Assembly: GCF_026965535.1 (NCBI RefSeq)
Contig: NZ_CP114039.1
Location: 1,488,001-1,552,000, forward strand
Source: Corallococcus sp. NCRR
GTDB lineage: Bacteria; Myxococcota; Myxococcia; Myxococcales; Myxococcaceae
DNA: 64,000 nucleotides
Direction: 5' to 3'
In this document: piece after piece, positions 35,803 through 45,231 of the stretch
Layout of the letters: every line of letters starts with the position of its first letter
How positions within the stretch are numbered: the first letter of the stretch is position 1
The notes under the pieces: generated by a model
What the model was told of the DNA's origin: nothing
Database searches by the model: none
Seen by the model: only the letters and a program-made list of their open reading frames with translations
Program-made: the position numbers and the translations under genes

Positions 35803-38280
35803 TCAGGCCGCTTCCGCGACAGCCGAGCGGGGCAGCCACACCGTGAAGCACGTTCCCTTGCCTGGCCCATCACTCCGCGCGCCGATGCGGCCCCCGTGGC
35901 GCTCCACGATTTCGCGGCAGATGGCCAGGCCCAATCCCAGGCCCCCGGCGTAGTGCTCGGCCGCGTTGCGCGCCCGGAAGAAGGGCGTGAAGAGCTGCGG
36001 CAGGCTCTCCCCTGGAATGCCAATGCCCCGGTCCTCCACCTCCATCCGCACCCCGTCCGGCTCCTCGCGCACCCGCAGGACCACCGGCGTCCCCGGCGGC
36101 GAATAGCGCAGGGCGTTCTCCACCAGGTTCGTGACGAGTTGCTCCAGTCGCTGCTCGTCCCACTGGCCCATGAGCGGCCCGTCCGGGACGTCCAGGGACA
36201 ACAAGCCCTCGCGCTCCGGGCGCGTGGACTGGATGCGCTCCACCACCTCGCGCGCCAGCGCCACCACGTCCATGGGCGCCACCGTCAGCGTGAAGCGCCC
36301 GGACTGCAACCGCGACACGTCCAGCATGTCGCCAATCAGCCGCGTCAGCCGGTCCACCTGCCGGTTCAGCCGGGCGATGGTGTCCCGCTGCCGCTCCGGG
36401 TTCATCCCCTGCCCGGCCCCGAGCTGGCGGATGAGCAGGTCCAGCGTCGCCTTCAAGGGCGTCAGCGGCGTGCGCAACTCGTGGCTCGCCATGGACAGGA
36501 ACTGGTCCCGGATGGCGATGGCCTCGCGCAGCTCCTTCTGCGTCCGGTCGATGCGCGCCGCCATGTCGTTGAAGCCCAGGGTGAGCTGGGCAATCTCATC
36601 ATCGCCCCGCGCCTGCACGCGCTGCTCCACCGACGGCGTGCCCAGCACGGCGAAGCCGTCCCGCAGCGTCTCCAGCCGCTGTGCCACGTCCCGCCCCACC
36701 CACTGCGACAGCAGCAGCGAGATGGCCCCCGCGAGCACCGCGATGGCCACCACCCACGCCCCCATGCGCGTCACCGGCGCGAAGGCCTCCCGCAGCCGCG
36801 CCGTCACCACCACCGTCCACGGCGTGCCCTCCACCGACGCATGCGCCACCACCACCCGGCGCCCCGTGTCGTCGAACACCTCCAGGAGCCCCTCCCGCGT
36901 CAGCGCGTCCGGCCCGACCAGGTCCAGCACCGGCGCCCGGGTGAGCACGTTTCCCCGCTCCGTCTCACGCAGGAGGCTGCCATCGCGGCGGTCGAAGATT
37001 TCCATGTGGTAGCCGGGCGTCGCGAGCGCCGGCTGCAACCCCAGCCGCTTCAGCGACAGCGCGCCCACCAGGAAGGCGCGCCGGCCCGCGCCCAGGTTCA
37101 TGGGCACCGTGAACACGACGAAGGGCAGGTTCGCGAGAGAGAGGAAGGGCCGCGACAGCAGCACCTGGGCGCCGCCCTTCAGCGCGTCCTGGAAGTAGGC
37201 CCGGTACCCGACGTTGCCGCTCACCCAGTCGAGCCTTGCGGAGGGCATCAGCGTGTCGCCGGATTCATCCAGCAACCAGACCGCGTCGAACAGGCCCGAC
37301 TGGCTCTCCAGCAGCTCCAGCCGCTCCCGCATGCCCTCGCGGTTCCCCTCGCGTACCAGGGCGATGAAGCCCGGCCCCTGGCTGTACACGCGCAACATCG
37401 AGCTCGCCATGGTGGCCGTCTGCTCCAGCCACGCGGTCTCCACGGTCACCGCCTGCCGCGCCTTGCCGTGCAGCTCCGTCTCCAGGGCCTTCTGCGCCAG
37501 GAACGACGCCACCGCGCCCACGCCCAGGATGGGCAGCATCGACGCCAGCGCCATGCCGCGGAACAGCCGCCAGCGCACCCCCACCAGGGCCGGCCACCGG
37601 CGCCCGCCCGCCAGGAGCGCGCACACCAGCGCCATCACGGCATACACGCTCATCCCCGACCACGAGCGCCGCGACACCACCGCGATCACCATGTGCAGGA
37701 ACAAGAGCGACAGGCCCCCCAGGGCCACCCGGCACGGGAGCGGCTCGCGGCGCCACATCCCCACCGCGAGCAGCGCCCCCATCAGCAGGAAGAGGACCCC
37801 CACCCACCGGACGTAGGACCCCAGCGACGCCAGGGCGAAGCGCACGAAGTCCTGGGGCGCCCAGAGCATCAGCGGCCCGAAGGACACCGCCACACAGGCC
37901 AGGAACACCCACAGCAGGCCCTGTCCCCGGCGCAGGGTGCGCCGCTCCAAGACGAGCAGGGCCATCAGGAACAGGTAGACGACGGTGCCCGTGAGGCTGA
38001 CGGGCAGGACGCAGACCGCCCACCAGTAGACCGCGATCGCGGACAGCATCAACGCGCGCCCCACCTGTCCCACGAAGGCGGGCCAGGCCGGATACATCAA
38101 CGCGATGAGCATCAGCCCCGCGCCGACGAGGAACAGGCTCCCCAGCAGCCGGATGTGCGGATAGATGTATTGGAAGAGGACGGAGCCGAACTCGTAGGGC
38201 ACGAACACCATCGACGTGCCCACCATGAGCCCCACCGCCGCCGCGAACCACTCCACCCGAGCCCGCTGCAGGATTTCCAC
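35803..38280 (-). CDS. Membrane sensor histidine kinase, tandem copy B
   Basis: 825 residues with the same layout as copy A: multi-helix membrane domain, Cache-like periplasmic sensor, HAMP-like linker, HisKA (FLSMASHELRTPL), N-box and G-box. The kinase half is nearly identical to copy A over long stretches, while the membrane and sensor halves have clearly diverged, as expected when a duplicated kinase takes a new ligand. The GTG at 38280 has AGGGTG eight bases upstream; an ATG at 38310 is possible. 71 bases separate it from copy A on the same strand. Confidence 0.88.
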   Translation of the reverse strand: MEILQRARVEWFAAAVGLMVGTSMVFVPYEFGSVLFQYIYPHIRLLGSLFLVGAGLMLIALMYPAWPAFVGQVGRALMLSAIAVYWWAVCVLPVSLTGTVVYLFLMALLVLERRTLRRGQGLLWVFLACVAVSFGPLMLWAPQDFVRFALASLGSYVRWVGVLFLLMGALLAVGMWRREPLPCRVALGGLSLLFLHMVIAVVSRRSWSGMSVYAVMALVCALLAGGRRWPALVGVRWRLFRGMALASMLPILGVGAVASFLAQKALETELHGKARQAVTVETAWLEQTATMASSMLRVYSQGPGFIALVREGNREGMRERLELLESQSGLFDAVWLLDESGDTLMPSARLDWVSGNVGYRAYFQDALKGGAQVLLSRPFLSLANLPFVVFTVPMNLGAGRRAFLVGALSLKRLGLQPALATPGYHMEIFDRRDGSLLRETERGNVLTRAPVLDLVGPDALTREGLLEVFDDTGRRVVVAHASVEGTPWTVVVTARLREAFAPVTRMGAWVVAIAVLAGAISLLLSQWVGRDVAQRLETLRDGFAVLGTPSVEQRVQARGDDEIAQLTLGFNDMAARIDRTQKELREAIAIRDQFLSMASHELRTPLTPLKATLDLLIRQLGAGQGMNPERQRDTIARLNRQVDRLTRLIGDMLDVSRLQSGRFTLTVAPMDVVALAREVVERIQSTRPEREGLLSLDVPDGPLMGQWDEQRLEQLVTNLVENALRYSPPGTPVVLRVREEPDGVRMEVEDRGIGIPGESLPQLFTPFFRARNAAEHYAGGLGLGLAICREIVERHGGRIGARSDGPGKGTCFTVWLPRSAVAEAA

Positions 38281-38353
38281 GGCGCGCACCCTGACACAAC
38301 CCGCCCCCATGTGCCGGCGCGGGTGCCGGATGAAGACACCCTTCGTCCAGTGC

Positions 38354-39070
38354 TTAGCGCCGCCGCCAGGCGTCGAGCAGGTGGCCCACCACCGCGTCCA
38401 CGCCGACATCCCGGGTGACCTGCGTGAAGACGAAGGGCCCCTCGCCGCGCATCTTCCGGGCGTCGCGCTCCATCACGCCCAGGTCCGCTCCCACGTGCGG
38501 CGCGAGGTCCGTCTTGTTGATGATCAAAAGGTCCGACTGCGTAATACCGGGTCCGCCCTTGCGAGGCACCTTGTCCCCGCCCGCCACGTCGATGACGTAG
38601 ACGGTGTAGTCCGCCAGCTCGCGGCTGTACTGCGCGGCCAGGTTGTCACCGCCGCTCTCCACGATGAGCAGCTCCGGGTGCAGCTCCTCCATCAACTGCT
38701 CCAGCGCGAGCAGGTTGTGGCTGATGTCCTCGCGGATGGCGGCGTGGGGGCAGCCGCCCGTCTCCACCGCCTTGATGCGCTCCGGGGACAGGGCCTGGTT
38801 GCGCACCAGGAACTCCGCGTCCTCCTTGGTGAAGATGTCGTTGGTCACCACGCCCAGGCGGTACTGGTCGCGCAGCTTCTTGCACAGGGCCAGCACCAGC
38901 GCCGTCTTGCCACTGCCCACCGGCCCGCCAATGCCCACCGTGAAGGCCCGCTGCGAGTAGTCACGCCGGTGCGGCTTGTCGCGCGCGTCGAAGTGGCCCG
39001 GGTGGTCCCAGTCCTCGTGCGTGTGCTCGTGCCCGTCCTGCCCATGGCCGCGGTGGTCGTCGTCGTGCAT
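38354..39070 (-). CDS. ureG: Urease accessory GTPase UreG with His-rich N-terminus
   Basis: 238 residues. P-loop [26 protein letters not shown] (the CPH metal site), ESGGDNL and the guanine-specific NKTD are all present. UreG is the GTPase that drives nickel insertion into urease together with UreF and UreD. The first 26 residues hold eight His, a nickel-binding tail seen in some UreG proteins. No ureE nickel chaperone gene is in the locus, so this tail may replace it. AGGGAG precedes the ATG. Last gene of ureAB-ureC-ureF-ureG. Confidence 0.96.
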   Translation of the reverse strand: MHDDDHRGHGQDGHEHTHEDWDHPGHFDARDKPHRRDYSQRAFTVGIGGPVGSGKTALVLALCKKLRDQYRLGVVTNDIFTKEDAEFLVRNQALSPERIKAVETGGCPHAAIREDISHNLLALEQLMEELHPELLIVESGGDNLAAQYSRELADYTVYVIDVAGGDKVPRKGGPGITQSDLLIINKTDLAPHVGADLGVMERDARKMRGEGPFVFTQVTRDVGVDAVVGHLLDAWRRR

Positions 39071-39096
39071 GTCGCGCTCCCTCTTCGTGTCTGGTT

Positions 39097-39759
39097 TCAG
39101 GACAGGAACAGCCTGGAATACAGCCGGTCGTGCGTGGCGCCCACCAGGTCCCACAGCGGCGCGGGCTGGGCCAGGTCCTCCACGCCCAATGCCTTGCATT
39201 GCTCCAGGACGGCCTCCAGCAGCGGCGTGGCCGCGTGCTGCACCTGGTGGGACTCATGCGTGCCGATGACGCCCATGCGCACGCCCGCGGACAGCGCGCC
39301 CCGCAGGGTGAGCGACAGGAAGAGGCGCAGGGCATCCTCCTCCTCCACGTCCAGCGCGCGCAGCACCGCGCCGAACGCGGGCGCGTGATGGAACTTCACG
39401 CCGGCCGCGCGGGCCGCCTCGCGCACGGGCCCCACGGCGTCCGGGAAGATGCGCGCGCAGGTGTCCAGGAAGGCCCGCCCTTGCGTGCGGCTGGCCCGGT
39501 TCGCGACGTGGTTGGTGAGGAACGCGTCCGCTCGCGCGTCCAGCGCCGGCAGTGAAGCGGGCTCGCGCCACGCCGCGCCCACCAGCGGCAGGCCGCCCAG
39601 CCCCGCCTGCCACACCAGCGCCTCCACGAAGCGCCGCACGTCCCCCGGGCCGCGCACCTCGCCCGCCTGCACCGCGGCCTCCAGCCCCCCCGAGTGCGCG
39701 AAGCCCCCCGTGGGAAAGCCCGAGTCCGCCAGCTGCAACACCCTCCAGCCGGAAGCCAT
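39097..39759 (-). CDS. ureF: Urease accessory protein UreF
   Basis: 220 residues, all-helical, with the family phrases [20 protein letters not shown] near the N-terminus and [14 protein letters not shown] in the C-terminal third. UreF bridges UreD and UreG in the nickel-loading complex. The ATG at 39759 has AAAGGGG about eight bases upstream and starts 14 bases after the ureC stop; ureG follows after 26 bases. The long frame reading upstream is antisense-like and rejected. Confidence 0.94.
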   Translation of the reverse strand: MASGWRVLQLADSGFPTGGFAHSGGLEAAVQAGEVRGPGDVRRFVEALVWQAGLGGLPLVGAAWREPASLPALDARADAFLTNHVANRASRTQGRAFLDTCARIFPDAVGPVREAARAAGVKFHHAPAFGAVLRALDVEEEDALRLFLSLTLRGALSAGVRMGVIGTHESHQVQHAATPLLEAVLEQCKALGVEDLAQPAPLWDLVGATHDRLYSRLFLS

Positions 39760-39773
39760 GGCGCGCGCCCCTT

Positions 39774-41489
39774 TCAGAACAGCGAGTAGCGCTGTGCAAG
39801 AGGCAGCCAGGTGGCGGGCTCGCAGCGCAAGAGCTCCCCGTCCGCGCGGACCTCGTACGTCTCCGGGTCCACCGTGATGGCGGGCAGCGCGTCGTTGAGG
39901 CGCATGTCCTTCTTGCCCAGCGCGCGGCAGCCCACCACCGCGGACAGCCGCTTGGTGAGCCCCAGGCCCTGCACGGTGCCCTCCCGCAGCGCGCGCCCGG
40001 ACACGAAGGCGAGGCTGGTGGAGCCTCGCGCCCTGCCTCGCGCGCCGAACATGGGGCGCATGAGGTACGGCTGGGGCGTGGGGATGGACGCGTTCGCGTC
40101 CCCCATCTGCCCCCACGCGATGAAGCCGCCCTTGATGACCAGCTCCGGCTTCGCGCCGAAGAAGGCGGGCCGCCACAGCACCAGGTCCGCGAGCTTGCCT
40201 GGCTCCACGGAGCCGACTTCATGGGACAGCCCGTGGGCGATGGCCGGGTTGATGGTGTACTTCGCCACGTAGCGGCGGATGCGCAGGTTGTCGTTGTCCC
40301 CCTGCTCGCCGGGGAGCCGTCCGCGCTGCTCGCGCATCTTGTGCGCCGTCTGCCACGTGCGGGTGATGACCTCGCCCACGCGGCCCATGGCCTGGCTGTC
40401 GGAGGCCATCATGCTGATGGCGCCCAGGTCGTGGAGGATGTCCTCCGCGGCGATGGTCTCTCCGCGGATGCGGCTCTCCGCGAAGGCCACGTCCTCCGGA
40501 ATATCGCGGTCCAGGTGGTGACACACCATGAGCATGTCCAGGTGCTCATCCAGCGTGTTCACCGTGTACGGCCGCGTGGGGTTGGTGGAGCTGGGCAGCA
40601 CGTTGGGCGCGCCGCACACGCGGATGATGTCCGGCGCGTGCCCGCCGCCCGCGCCCTCCGAGTGGTACGTGTGGATGGTGCGGCCCTTGAACGCCGCCAG
40701 CGAGTCATCCACGGAGCCGGATTCGTTGAGCGTGTCCGTGTGGATGGTGACCTGCACGTCCTCCGCGTCCGCCAGCGTGAGGCACGTGTCGATGGCCGCG
40801 GGCGTGGTGCCCCAGTCCTCGTGCAGCTTGAGTCCAATGGCGCCCGCGCGCACCTGGTCCAGCAGGCCCTCCGGCAGGGACGTGTTGCCCTTGCCGGTGA
40901 GGCCGATGTTCAGGGGGAGCGTGTCCGTGGCCTCCAGCATGCGCGCCAGGTTCCACGCGCCCGGCGTGCAGGTGGTGGCGTTGGTGCCGGTGGCCGGGCC
41001 GGTGCCGCCGCCCACCCAGGTGGTGATGCCGCTGGCGATGGCCTCGTCCGCCTGCTGCGGGCTGATGAAGTGGATGTGCGTGTCCAGGCCGCCCGCGGTG
41101 AGGATGAGCCCTTCCCCCGCGATGACCTCCGTGGTGACGCCCACCACCAGGCCCGGCGTGACGCCCGCCATGACGTCCGGGTTGCCCGCCTTGCCGATAG
41201 CGGAGATGCGCCCCGCCTTGATGCCCACGTCCGCCTTGAAGATGCCCGTCCAGTCCACCACCAGCGCGTTGGTGATGACGCAGTCGAGCGCGTCCGCGTC
41301 GCCCACGCCCGCGCGCTGGCCCATGCCTTCGCGCAGCACCTTGCCGCCGCCGAACTTGCACTCGTCGCCGTAGACGGTGGCGTCGCGCTCCACCTGGAGC
41401 CACAGGCCGGTGTCCCCCAGCCGCACCCGGTCCCCCGTGGTGGGGCCGAACATGTCCGCGTAGTGACGCCTGTTCAGCTTGCGGCTCAT
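39774..41489 (-). CDS. ureC: Urease alpha subunit UreC
   Basis: 571 residues, the normal length. Active-site motifs are all intact: [12 protein letters not shown] (nickel His pair), [12 protein letters not shown] (carbamylated Lys bridging the nickels), [27 protein letters not shown], the flap His in [13 protein letters not shown], and the nickel Asp in [12 protein letters not shown]. It hydrolyses urea to ammonia and carbamate in the cytoplasm. The start overlaps the ureAB stop by four bases (ATGA), so translation is coupled. Confidence 0.98.
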   Translation of the reverse strand: MSRKLNRRHYADMFGPTTGDRVRLGDTGLWLQVERDATVYGDECKFGGGKVLREGMGQRAGVGDADALDCVITNALVVDWTGIFKADVGIKAGRISAIGKAGNPDVMAGVTPGLVVGVTTEVIAGEGLILTAGGLDTHIHFISPQQADEAIASGITTWVGGGTGPATGTNATTCTPGAWNLARMLEATDTLPLNIGLTGKGNTSLPEGLLDQVRAGAIGLKLHEDWGTTPAAIDTCLTLADAEDVQVTIHTDTLNESGSVDDSLAAFKGRTIHTYHSEGAGGGHAPDIIRVCGAPNVLPSSTNPTRPYTVNTLDEHLDMLMVCHHLDRDIPEDVAFAESRIRGETIAAEDILHDLGAISMMASDSQAMGRVGEVITRTWQTAHKMREQRGRLPGEQGDNDNLRIRRYVAKYTINPAIAHGLSHEVGSVEPGKLADLVLWRPAFFGAKPELVIKGGFIAWGQMGDANASIPTPQPYLMRPMFGARGRARGSTSLAFVSGRALREGTVQGLGLTKRLSAVVGCRALGKKDMRLNDALPAITVDPETYEVRADGELLRCEPATWLPLAQRYSLF

Positions 41490-42271
41490 GAGCGGCCCTC
41501 CTCTTCGCGTTCTTCCTCGTGACCGAAGCCCCGGGCGCGCACGGCCTCCAGCAGGCGCTCACGGCCTTCGTCGGACACCTTGCCGCTGCCCAGCGCGTTG
41601 CCGCCGCGCACCACCTGCTCGCCCGCGATGGGGACCAGCGGCACCGTCTTCACCTCGCCGGGCTCGAAGCGCACCGCCGTGCCCGCGGGGATGTCCAGCC
41701 GGTGGCCGTAGGCGCGGCCCCGGTCGAACACCAGCGCGCGGTTCACTTCCGCGAACGCGTAGTGGCTGCCCACCTGGATGGGCCGGTCGCCCCGGTGCGT
41801 GACGCGCAGGGTGATGGCCTTTCGGCCCGCGTTGAGCTCCAGCGCGCCCTCCGCCGCGCGCACCTGCCCGGGCGCGCCTTCCGGCGACGCGGCGGGCACG
41901 GTGAAGCGCTCCAGCGGCGGCACCGGCAGGAAGCTGCCGTAGAGGGCCAGCGACAGGTCTCCGTGCTCCGCCACCACCGGGTGGTGCACGGTGACGAGCT
42001 TGGTGCCGTCCGGGAAGGTGCCCTCCACCTGCACCTCCGCCAACATCTCCGGCACGCCGTCCATCACCTGCGCGCGCCCCAGGAACCGGCGCCCCAGGTC
42101 CATCAGCTCCGCCACGCTCCTGCCGTCACGGATGTACTCCAGCAACTGCGTGGCGATGAGCGCCACCGCCTCCGGGTAGTTGAGGCGCAGGCCTCGCGCC
42201 AATCGCTTCTGGGCGACGACGCCCGCCTGGTGCAAGAGCAGCTTGTCCACGTCACGGGGGGACAGATGCAT
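41486..42271 (-). CDS. ureAB: Fused urease gamma-beta subunit
   Basis: 261 residues. Residues 1-100 are urease gamma ([39 protein letters not shown], given here only as landmark LSPRDVDKL and [10 protein letters not shown]). Residues about 130-235 are urease beta ([35 protein letters not shown]). Most bacteria keep these as separate genes; fusion is best known from Helicobacter UreA. It ends in a charged tail ([11 protein letters not shown]). First gene of the ureAB-C-F-G operon; upstream lies the opposite-strand protease-like gene. Confidence 0.95.
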   Translation of the reverse strand: MHLSPRDVDKLLLHQAGVVAQKRLARGLRLNYPEAVALIATQLLEYIRDGRSVAELMDLGRRFLGRAQVMDGVPEMLAEVQVEGTFPDGTKLVTVHHPVVAEHGDLSLALYGSFLPVPPLERFTVPAASPEGAPGQVRAAEGALELNAGRKAITLRVTHRGDRPIQVGSHYAFAEVNRALVFDRGRAYGHRLDIPAGTAVRFEPGEVKTVPLVPIAGEQVVRGGNALGSGKVSDEGRERLLEAVRARGFGHEEEREEEGRS

Positions 42272-42394
42272 GGGTCCGACTCCCTCGGTTCCTACCGGGT
42301 GCGGGATGCGCCGACCCGACAGACCCTAGCGCGACGCGTCAGCGTGGGCCAGGATGGGGGCCCCTCGCGCCGTTCTCCCCCTCTGGAGTCCCCC

Positions 42395-43612
42395 ATGAAG
42401 AGCTTCAAGGCCGGCTTCCCCAAGACGCCCAAGGCGCCTCCCGCTCCGCCGAAGACGACGAACACGGTGGCCCAGCCGACCTTCTCGAAGCCGGACGCGA
42501 CGGCCGCGAAGCCGACGACGCCCACCGCCTCGCCGGCTGTCTCCCGGCCGACGACGCCCACCGGGACGACGCCCCAGGGGGACGCGTTCAAGCCGACCGG
42601 CAGCCCCCAGGCCTCGTCGTCGTCGCGCCCGAACATCGACGCGAACTCGCTCCAGGGGCCGCAGCTCCCGTCGCCCAACCTCTCCGAGAGCGACATCGCG
42701 GACCTGGCCCTGGGCCGCACGCCGGGCAAGGGCAAGGCCGTGGCGCCGCGCCCTGAAATCCAGAAGCTGGTCGAGGAGATGAAGCTGGGGAACCCGGGCG
42801 CGGAGGTGCTGCGCTACACGGACCAGGGCGGCCACCCGATGCTGAAGCAGCCGGGCCTGCCCGCGGGCACGGACGCGGGCGTGTGCAGCGCGATGACCTC
42901 CGAGTGGATCCGCACCGGCAAGGAGGCCGGCGGTGACCCGATGAAGGGCTCGCAGGCGTTCGGCAAGCTGACGGACAACCACTTCGGCAAGCTCATCGAC
43001 AAGCAGCACGCGGAGCACCTGCAGGGCGACGCCCTCACGAAGCTCAACGGCGCGCATATGGATGACATCTCCAAGCTCCAGGGCCGCGTGGAGCAGCTCC
43101 AGGGCAAGAAGGCGCAGCGTCAGGAGATCAACGAGCTGCTCACCGACCCGAGCCTCTCGCCAGCGCAGCGCCAGGGGCTGCAGGCGCAGCGCCACCAATT
43201 GACCCAGGAGCTCAAGCAGGGGCTGGCGCAGCTCAACCAGGACAAGGACGCCATCGCTCAGAAGCAGGAGTCCATCTCCCATCTGGTGGACGACTTCCGT
43301 ACGGGCCGCGGCGGCGGCCACCCGGGCGTGAAGGTGCAGGACTTCGAGCCCATCAACCACGACACGTTCGCGCAGAAGCTGTACGACGGCACGAAGGAGA
43401 ATGGCCACTACCGCATCGGCCTGCGCAAGTCGGGCGAGTCCGCGGAGGGCCACGTGCTGGGCCTGCACAAGACGGACGGCCCGAACCGCCTGCTGGACGC
43501 GAACACCGCCGAGTGGAAGACGAACAACCACAAGGACGCGGTCAACCTGACGGCGGAGCACATCAGCGAGCTGTACAAGGACTACAGCACGTTCGACATC
43601 ACCCGCTATTAG
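42395..43612 (+). CDS. Candidate YopT/AvrPphB-like (C58) cysteine protease
   Basis: 405 residues without signal peptide. Residues 1 to about 110 are Pro/Thr/Ser-rich and disordered. The rest has Cys164 in DAGVCSAMTSEWI, His353 in GHVLGLH and Asp368 in RLLDANTAEW. Cys, then His, then Asp 15 residues later is the catalytic order and spacing of YopT/AvrPphB peptidases. A coiled coil of about 75 residues (about 220-295) lies between Cys and His. In pathogens these enzymes are injected effectors or toxins; here the target is unknown. CTGGAG precedes the ATG. It lies opposite in strand to ureD and ureAB, splitting the urease genes. Confidence 0.65.
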   Translation: MKSFKAGFPKTPKAPPAPPKTTNTVAQPTFSKPDATAAKPTTPTASPAVSRPTTPTGTTPQGDAFKPTGSPQASSSSRPNIDANSLQGPQLPSPNLSESDIADLALGRTPGKGKAVAPRPEIQKLVEEMKLGNPGAEVLRYTDQGGHPMLKQPGLPAGTDAGVCSAMTSEWIRTGKEAGGDPMKGSQAFGKLTDNHFGKLIDKQHAEHLQGDALTKLNGAHMDDISKLQGRVEQLQGKKAQRQEINELLTDPSLSPAQRQGLQAQRHQLTQELKQGLAQLNQDKDAIAQKQESISHLVDDFRTGRGGGHPGVKVQDFEPINHDTFAQKLYDGTKENGHYRIGLRKSGESAEGHVLGLHKTDGPNRLLDANTAEWKTNNHKDAVNLTAEHISELYKDYSTFDITRY

Positions 43613-44443
43613 TCACACCCGCCGGGCCCACGGGTCGTCGCCCAGCAGGCCCGGCAGGAAGGACAGCCAGTCCCGCGTGGTGCCGAGCAGCGTCTCCAGC
43701 GACACGGCCGCCACGCGCAAGAGCAGTCCGTCCTCGCCCAGGGGGCTGGCGGAGACCACCTCCCGGGCGCGCGGCTTCACCGGCAGGCCCGCCACGCGCG
43801 CGGCCAGGGCCTCCCGCGCGTCCTTCAGCGCGGGCCCCACCAGCAGCACGGACGCCAGCGCGTCGAAGCGGCCCAGCCGCTCCGGCAGCGCGCCGTGCGC
43901 GGGGTCCAGCACCCAGCGCTCATCCACCAGCGCCCGCCCTTCCCGAGCGACGCGCAGGCGGGACGCATAGTGCAGGAAGGCCCAGCGCTCGCCCCGGGCG
44001 CTGCGCCCCGCCGTCACCACGTCCATCAGCACCAGCGACGCGCCCTGCGACAGCGTCACATCCAACGTCTGTGAATAGCGGGCGCCGGTGAAGCACACGG
44101 TGGGGTCCGGCACCCACGCCAGCAGCGCATCCCGGCCCACGCGCGCGACCAGGTCGCTGCGGCAACCATTGGGCGAGCGGTAGACGCGGTTCGCCCCTTG
44201 CGTCGCGAGCAGCGCCGACGCGCCGTCCGCCACGTCCACCTCCAGCCGCAGGTGGTCCCCGTCCACCAGCCCGCCACCGAAGGAGCTGGTATAGGCCCAC
44301 GCCGCGTGGCCGTGGTTGCGCGGCGTGAGCAACCGCAAGGGGCTGTGCGCCAGCGCGGTGCGCACCACGGTGCGAGGCCCCGAGCGCTCGAACGCGAGCC
44401 GCGCGACGCCCGCGCGCTCCGGGCCGGGAAGAGCGAAAGTCAC
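43613..44443 (-). CDS. ureD: Urease accessory protein UreD (UreH)
   Basis: 276 residues with UreD landmarks: HAAWAYTSSFGGGLVDGDHLRLEVDV, then ATQGANRVY and VPDPTVCFTGARYSQ. UreD is the scaffold that binds apo-urease and recruits UreF and UreG. It is transcribed in the same direction as ureAB-C-F-G but separated from them by the protease-like gene on the other strand, so it needs its own promoter. Its stop directly abuts the stop of that gene. Confidence 0.92.
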   Translation of the reverse strand: MTFALPGPERAGVARLAFERSGPRTVVRTALAHSPLRLLTPRNHGHAAWAYTSSFGGGLVDGDHLRLEVDVADGASALLATQGANRVYRSPNGCRSDLVARVGRDALLAWVPDPTVCFTGARYSQTLDVTLSQGASLVLMDVVTAGRSARGERWAFLHYASRLRVAREGRALVDERWVLDPAHGALPERLGRFDALASVLLVGPALKDAREALAARVAGLPVKPRAREVVSASPLGEDGLLLRVAAVSLETLLGTTRDWLSFLPGLLGDDPWARRV

Positions 44444-44481
44444 CCTTCCCTTCTAGCACGGCGGGGCGGCAGGCTTGGTCC

Positions 44482-45018
44482 TCACGAGCCGCCCACCACC
44501 GTGAGCATCGCCGCGCCCGAGACGTCGGTCACCCCCTCGGGCGTGAAGCAGCCCAGCAGGTCCGTCTGGAGCAGCGTCAACGTGCGCTCGATGGTCGCGT
44601 TCTTGAACCGGCCTCCGGTGATCTTCCCGGTCAGCACGAGCACGAGCTGCCCCGTGGCCTTCACGTTGACCAGCGTCTGGCCGCTGGCGACGCTCTTCGT
44701 GCCGTCATTCCATGTGATGTCCAGTTGGGACGGCGTCGAGCCCAGGTTCAGCGAGCAGCTCAGGTTCGCCTTCGCGGTGGTGTGCACCTTCGCGGAGACG
44801 ATTCCCGGCGTCAGGCTCACGCAGGGCCCCAGCACGGCGTCCGCGGTGACGTTCACCTGCTGGGGGACGTTGGTGATGCCGGGCTGGTAGTGCGTGGCCT
44901 CCGTGCCCAGCGGGCAGGTGATGAGGGTGGACTCCGCTCGCGCGGAGGTGCCCAGCAAGAGGAAGGCCCCTAACACCAGGGCCCACTTCGCATCGATTCG
45001 AGGGATGGGATTTCGCAT
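44482..45018 (-). CDS. Exported hypothetical protein
   Basis: 178 residues with a signal peptide (KWALVLGAFLLLGTSARA, cleavage after ARA). The mature chain is predicted beta-rich with four Cys (ITCPLGTE, GPCVSL, LSCSLN, LGCFTPEGV), likely two disulfides. No family recognised. The ATG at 45018 was chosen because it leads directly into the signal peptide. Confidence 0.75.
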   Translation of the reverse strand: MRNPIPRIDAKWALVLGAFLLLGTSARAESTLITCPLGTEATHYQPGITNVPQQVNVTADAVLGPCVSLTPGIVSAKVHTTAKANLSCSLNLGSTPSQLDITWNDGTKSVASGQTLVNVKATGQLVLVLTGKITGGRFKNATIERTLTLLQTDLLGCFTPEGVTDVSGAAMLTVVGGS

Positions 45019-45092
45019 GCGCTCCAGATGCGTCCGGGCCGGACACACCGGCACTGCCCCCGGGTCGCGAGCGGATCCGTCCCCGGTGCGGC

Positions 45093-45109
45093 GTAGCGCT
45101 TCGCGCTAC
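45093..45109. promoter_or_regulatory. Perfect short inverted repeat
   Basis: GTAGCGC (45093-45099) and GCGCTAC (45103-45109) around TTC. It lies between the divergent exported protein and sigma54-driven gene, about 50 bases upstream of the -24 box. It could be a binding site or a small hairpin. Confidence 0.35.
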
Positions 45110-45142
45110 AGCCACGTCCTTCGCGACAGACGTGAGGCTCGC

Positions 45143-45158
45143 TGGCACGCAACCTGCT
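45143..45158 (+). promoter_or_regulatory. Sigma54 (-24/-12) promoter
   Basis: TGGCACGCAACCTGCT. GG at 45144-45145 and GC at 45156-45157 are separated by exactly ten bases, the hallmark of RpoN promoters (consensus TGGCAC-N5-TTGCA/T). The predicted transcript start is near 45169. The next paralogous gene has the same element. Confidence 0.75.
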
Positions 45159-45169
45159 CTTGGGGCGGC

Positions 45170-45204
45170 CCGCCAAATCTGACATCGCGTGTCAGAAATG
45201 GCGG
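45170..45204 (+). other. 5'-leader hairpin at the predicted transcript start
   Basis: CCGCCAAATCTGACA (45170-45184) pairs with TGTCAGAAATGGCGG (45190-45204), 13 of 15 positions, around TCGCG. It begins where the sigma54 transcript should start and ends 27 bases before the ATG, leaving the ribosome binding site (AAGGGA) free. A 5'-end stem of this kind can protect an mRNA from decay. Confidence 0.65.
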
Positions 45205-45231
45205 AACCCCTCTTCCCAAGGGACTGCCTCC

